64,000 nt of DNA from UBA4782 sp034430215 (GTDB lineage: Bacteria > Chloroflexota > Anaerolineae > Anaerolineales > Anaerolineaceae), in NCBI GenBank assembly GCA_034430215.1, contig DAOUFE010000006.1, positions 1 to 64,000 of the forward strand, read 5' to 3'. Each line of letters begins with the position of its first letter. The stretch's first letter is position 1. Under the pieces are notes generated by a model. The model was not told where the DNA came from and did not search any database. It worked only from the letters and a program-made list of their open reading frames with translations. The position numbers and the translations under genes are program-made. Below, one piece after another: positions 60,654-64,000 of this stretch.

Positions 60654-62084
60654 ATGAAATTACGAGCAGTATTTTTTGATGTTGGTGGCACACTGGAAAC
60701 CTTCCAGCCTACCTCAGAGTTGAAGCTTTTTGATATCCAACCATTTCGTCTCTGTTTGCAGAAAGCTGGCATTCACTTGAACATTGGAGATGGAGAACTG
60801 CGTGAGATCATCTCCATAGGAATCTCGACTTACCAGAAATGGAACCGGCAATCGTTCATCGAATTGCCCACCAGAGAAATCTGGTCGAAGTATGTTTTCA
60901 AAGATCAGGGAATTTCTCAAGATGCTCTGGCAAGCGTTTCTGAAGAGCTAAGTTTTCTTTATGAAACAAGATACTTTTCGAGAGAAATGCGACCTGAGAT
61001 CCCCGCGGTGTTGGAAAAGATCAGATCCATGGGACTCGCAATTGGATGCATCAGCAATACCCATAGCTTAAGCCAGGTTCCCTATACACTTAAAAAGTAC
61101 AATATTGCACAATATTTCGATCCAATCGTTCTATCATCTGAATTTGGCCATCGAAAACCAGACCCTTCCATTTTTTATCATGCAGCCCGATTAAATAATT
61201 TACCCACCGGAAGCATGATATACGTGGGAGATAAGATCAACCGTGATATCCTTGGGGCTACTCGGTCTGGTTTTCGTCTGGCAATCCAGATTCGCCATCC
61301 TTATGATGATGGGGAACCTGATCTTGGAGCCATTCCTGATGCTATTATTGATAATATGCAAGAGCTCATCCCAATTCTTGAAAATGAGCTCGAAAAAGAA
61401 AAACATAATAAACAGCCGGTAAAGAACTACAAAGTAAAGGGGATCTTTTTTGATGCAGGCAACATTCTGTACTATAAACCCCGCAAAGGGGCGAATGTGA
61501 GAAGATTCATCTCAAAATACAAACTACATTCAAAGGTTGATGTACGGGAAGAAAAGAGAAAATTAAAAGATTTGGCATTTCACGGAAGGATCGACCGGTA
61601 TGATTTTTACGAGCAAGTAATCCGTCTGTACGGTGTAACCGATCCGGATATTCTGGCTGAGGGAATAACCGCAATGGTTCGTGATGCCACAACCGTGGAG
61701 ATCATCAAGGGTGTTCCGGAAACCCTAAAAGCTTTGAAGGAAAAAGGTTTCATTTTGGGTATTATTTCTGATACAGCCACTCCGATGCAGGTCAAATTGG
61801 ATTGGTTTACAAAGGCGGGTTTTGGAAATGTCTTTGATTCATTCATCAGCTCAAAGGAAATTGGAATTCGAAAACCAGCGTCATTGATTTATGAAGAAGC
61901 CTATCGGAAAGTGGGATTGCAGGCTGATGAGGCTGTTTTTGTGGGGCATAAGGCTTCAGAATTGAAAGGTGCACGTGAATCAGGGATGGCGACTATTGCA
62001 TTTAATTATGATAAGAACGCAAAAGCAGATTTCTATGTTGAAAAATTTTCAGACTTATTGGATGTAAAGATTCTTAACGCGTAA
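60654..62084 (+). CDS. Tandem HAD-domain protein, paralogue of the one at 30869
   Basis: The 476-residue product has the same length and layout as its paralogue. Domain 1 has FFDVGGTLETF, CISNTHSLSQ, RKPDPSIFYHAA and YVGDKINRDILGATRSG. Domain 2 has FFDAGNILYYKP, IISDTATPM, RKPASLIYEEA and FVGHKASELKGARESG. Domain 2 again lacks the motif I threonine and the acidic pair of motif IV. It is the last gene of the plus-strand catabolic block, 49 bases after etfA, and is followed by a terminator. Occurrence in both the phosphate-rich region and the inositol locus suggests a common phosphorylated substrate, perhaps a cyclitol or sugar phosphate. Confidence 0.8.
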   Translation: MKLRAVFFDVGGTLETFQPTSELKLFDIQPFRLCLQKAGIHLNIGDGELREIISIGISTYQKWNRQSFIELPTREIWSKYVFKDQGISQDALASVSEELSFLYETRYFSREMRPEIPAVLEKIRSMGLAIGCISNTHSLSQVPYTLKKYNIAQYFDPIVLSSEFGHRKPDPSIFYHAARLNNLPTGSMIYVGDKINRDILGATRSGFRLAIQIRHPYDDGEPDLGAIPDAIIDNMQELIPILENELEKEKHNKQPVKNYKVKGIFFDAGNILYYKPRKGANVRRFISKYKLHSKVDVREEKRKLKDLAFHGRIDRYDFYEQVIRLYGVTDPDILAEGITAMVRDATTVEIIKGVPETLKALKEKGFILGIISDTATPMQVKLDWFTKAGFGNVFDSFISSKEIGIRKPASLIYEEAYRKVGLQADEAVFVGHKASELKGARESGMATIAFNYDKNAKADFYVEKFSDLLDVKILNA

Positions 62085-62114
62085 AACTAACTAAGTGGTA
62101 TTTTCTGTGATAAT

Positions 62115-62149
62115 GACGGATTTTCTTAAAAAGGAAATCCGTCTTTTTT
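62115..62149 (+). terminator. Rho-independent terminator ending the catabolic block
   Basis: GACGGATTT and AAATCCGTC form a 9-bp stem, followed by TTTTTTG. It lies 30 bases after the tandem HAD stop and just before the convergent DinB-like gene. Confidence 0.88.
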
Positions 62150-62159
62150 GTGAATTACT

Positions 62160-62630
62160 TTACGAGTATTTCTTTGGTAAACCTTCTCTCCAAACCCGGA
62201 TAGCTTGCGAATGGATTGGATAATGGGTATAAGTATCCCATTGGATCCTTTTCTGTAGTCGGCTGCCAGAACGAAATTCCTCATCGGGAATTGTCTGCAA
62301 ATATGCGATCAGCTTCTCATGTGTTTCAAGTAATCTGGCAAGAGTCTCAGAGAGGGTGAAGCAACTTTTCTGCTCGGTCATCAAAGCGTTAAAGGCATCG
62401 ATCCCACCATACATCGTGGAATAACGCGGCAATCGCGCGCCTTTCAATATTTCGGGTAAAACCTTTAGAGCCTCCTCCTCCCAGGTATTCACGTGAGCAA
62501 TGATGTCTTTTACTGACCACTCACCGGTCACTCCTGCTTGCAGCATCTCTGGTTCGGGCAACCCGTTGAAGGAATCAACGAATTCACGCCAGGCTCCATC
62601 GATTTTTTCTAGAATACGTTGTCTTTTCAT
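62160..62630 (-). CDS. DinB/DfsB-like four-helix bundle protein
   Basis: The 156-residue product resembles the ClbS/DfsB branch of the DinB superfamily: KRQRILEKIDGAWREFVDSFNGL at the N-terminus, the segment GVTGEWSVKDIIAHVNTWEEEAL with the first metal-ligand-like histidine, and a C-terminal WDTYTHYPIHSQAIRVW with further histidines. Members are small helical proteins, some binding a metal or a small thiol, others hydrolysing a toxin. The role here is unknown and unrelated to the neighbours. The ATG at 62630 is chosen over the longer frame from 62669. Confidence 0.72.
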   Translation of the reverse strand: MKRQRILEKIDGAWREFVDSFNGLPEPEMLQAGVTGEWSVKDIIAHVNTWEEEALKVLPEILKGARLPRYSTMYGGIDAFNALMTEQKSCFTLSETLARLLETHEKLIAYLQTIPDEEFRSGSRLQKRIQWDTYTHYPIHSQAIRVWREGLPKKYS

Positions 62631-62851
62631 GGGAATTCTCTTTAGAGAAAAATTTGTAATACAGATCATGCAACATAAAAATTATAGAACAAAAAAGGGA
62701 TACCCAGGATCAAAAAAACTTGTAGGGTTTCTTGGACATTCTTCGCGTAATATGACATTTGTTACTAGTAATTGAACCATTGAAAATTTATTATTTTAAT
62801 AACTTTTACCCCTAAAATTTGATGTTATCAACAATTTTACTGGAGGTTCCA

Positions 62852-64000
62852 ATGCCCATTGACAGACGTTTTCCCGGAACAGTTTTGATCAAAAATATTG
62901 GCCCCCTTGTTTCTGGTGATTTCCACAAGGGAATACTGGATGCTGATTCTATTATTGTAAAAAATGGATACATCACAGAGATTGGTAAGAAATTAAGTTC
63001 CGCCGGTGCTGACCATGTGATCGATGTAGATGGAATGGTGGTTTGCCCAGGTTTCATTGATCCCCATGTTCATAATACTGTAGACGATTATGGACCAATG
63101 ACACAGACAGTTAACTGGATGGAATGTTATTTATGGTATGGAATTACCACCATTCTCTCAGAAGGTGAGCAAGGGCCAGGATACCCCCGATTTTTCGATG
63201 ACCCACTTGGCGCAAAAGCAACAGCTATTTTTGCAAAACGAGTATTTGATAACTTCCGACCAGGCGGCTTCCTGAAATTCCATGGTGGCGCGGTTGTGCT
63301 GCAGCGTGGTATGGTAGAGCAGGATTTCAAAGAAATGGCTGAAGCTGGCGTCTGGCTGGTTGCTGAAATTGGCGGCGGCGGTGCGTATCTTCCTGAAGAT
63401 GTGGTGCCTATGATCGGTTGGGCACGAAAATATGGGATGAAGATTTCGACCCATATTGGTCCTTCTTCTATCCCTGGCTCATCTCCTGTATTTTCAGATA
63501 TCGCTCTGGCACATGCACCAGATAAATATGCTCATATTAATGGTGGCTCTGTAGCTGCTCCCTGGTCAGAGATCAAACGCATCCTTGATGAACGAGATCA
63601 ATCCACATACATTGAATTTGTTCACGTTGGCAATCAAAAAATGGCAGATAAGATCTGTCGCTATATGGCTGATAAAGGTCAATTAGATAAGATCGTATTT
63701 GGTTCAGACACTCCCACTGGTCAGGGTGCGTTGCCCAATTGTATTCAACGAATGGCGATGCGTATGGCAGCATTTGATGATGTTCCACCTGCGCAGGCAA
63801 TCGCTATGGGAACCGGCAATACCGCAGATCTATTTGGGCTAAACACCGGTAAGATCGAAGTGGGTCGTGAAGCTGATATCCTGGCAATTGATATGGGACA
63901 GGACTCGGTTGGTAAAGACGCTCTTGAGGGAATGACCATGGATGATACCTTTGGTGTAGCGATGGTTATGGTTGATGGTCAGGTTGTTTCCCTGAAGGGT
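62852..64000 (+). CDS. Enamidase-like amidohydrolase (partial, runs off the window)
   Basis: The frame is open from the ATG at 62852 to the window end (383 codons visible). TGGAGG precedes the start, and TTGAAC/TTTAAT at 62772-62800 with 17-base spacing is a possible promoter. The product is an amidohydrolase-superfamily enzyme with the HxH metal motif in FIDPHVHN, LSEGEQGPGYPRFF, FHGGAVVLQRG, EIGGGG, STHIGPSSIPGSSPV, HINGG, FGSDTPTGQG and a C-terminal LNTGKIEVGREADILAID. The order of these blocks resembles enamidase of nicotinate fermentation, which opens a cyclic enamide. No other nicotinate gene is visible, so another lactam or imide substrate is possible. Confidence 0.8.
   Translation, partial: MPIDRRFPGTVLIKNIGPLVSGDFHKGILDADSIIVKNGYITEIGKKLSSAGADHVIDVDGMVVCPGFIDPHVHNTVDDYGPMTQTVNWMECYLWYGITTILSEGEQGPGYPRFFDDPLGAKATAIFAKRVFDNFRPGGFLKFHGGAVVLQRGMVEQDFKEMAEAGVWLVAEIGGGGAYLPEDVVPMIGWARKYGMKISTHIGPSSIPGSSPVFSDIALAHAPDKYAHINGGSVAAPWSEIKRILDERDQSTYIEFVHVGNQKMADKICRYMADKGQLDKIVFGSDTPTGQGALPNCIQRMAMRMAAFDDVPPAQAIAMGTGNTADLFGLNTGKIEVGREADILAIDMGQDSVGKDALEGMTMDDTFGVAMVMVDGQVVSLKG

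Overview
The window looks like chromosome from a fermentative, probably anaerobic, moderately AT-rich bacterium, most likely Chloroflexota class Anaerolineae. This placement is inference. It rests on Thr/Pro-rich lipoprotein linkers, a cysteine-containing variant of the S-layer homology (SLH) domain, fused Fbp-type permeases, and many sugar-acid and HAD genes; no rRNA or tRNA gene was seen to test it. Almost every base is accounted for by genes on both strands; I saw no insertion sequence, CRISPR array or phage gene.

Region 1 (1-7.2 kb) is cell surface. A VTC-type polyphosphate polymerase domain protein and two lipoproteins lie on the minus strand. Divergent from them is a 953-residue secreted protein with six exact-length 76-residue repeats and C-terminal SLH-like domains. 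It is preceded by a good promoter and a cyclic-di-GMP-I (GEMM) riboswitch.

Region 2 (7.2-17.4 kb) is a polysaccharide assembly and export cluster on the plus strand: a GT4 glycosyltransferase, a GT2 glycosyltransferase, Wzm/Wzt-type ABC export genes, a 1429-residue fusion of a pyruvyltransferase-like domain, a coiled coil and two GT2 domains, and a GT-C-type membrane protein. A heterodimeric ABC exporter follows on the minus strand (17.4-21.0 kb).

Region 3 (21.3-25.5 kb) is an agmatine deiminase pathway: an Lrp-type regulator, putrescine carbamoyltransferase, an APC exchanger and agmatine deiminase. No carbamate kinase is present in the window.

Region 4 (25.5-43.9 kb, minus strand) is rich in phosphate chemistry: an MBL-fold hydrolase, a PfkB kinase, a PiT phosphate transporter with its DUF47 partner, a HAD-TIM-barrel fusion, a tandem HAD protein, an Fbp/Afu-type ABC importer and an RpiR/SIS regulator. 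These are followed by two mutase-plus-kinase pairs. Each pair joins a phosphoglycerate-mutase-like enzyme to a uridine-kinase-like P-loop kinase with an extra N-terminal domain. One of the mutases is a circular permutation of the GpmI fold.

Region 5 (44.0-62.1 kb, plus strand) is a LacI-controlled cyclitol and sugar-acid catabolic locus. Two identical 14-bp palindromes (TGCACACGTGTGCA) lie before the lacI-type gene and before the second gene block. The genes match the Thermotoga-type myo-inositol route (IolG, IolM, IolN, IolO), then tagaturonate/fructuronate epimerase UxaE and a mannonate oxidoreductase. Instead of mannonate dehydratase the locus carries a LarA-family enzyme, a PfkB kinase and 6-phosphogluconate dehydrogenase. 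I read this as a possible inositol to mannonate to gluconate to 6-phosphogluconate to ribulose-5-phosphate route. A GlcD-type flavoprotein with EtfB and a ferredoxin-containing EtfA (electron-confurcating dehydrogenase type) and a second tandem HAD protein complete the block.

Region 6 (62.1-64.0 kb) holds a DinB/DfsB-like four-helix protein and the start of an enamidase-like amidohydrolase that runs off the window.
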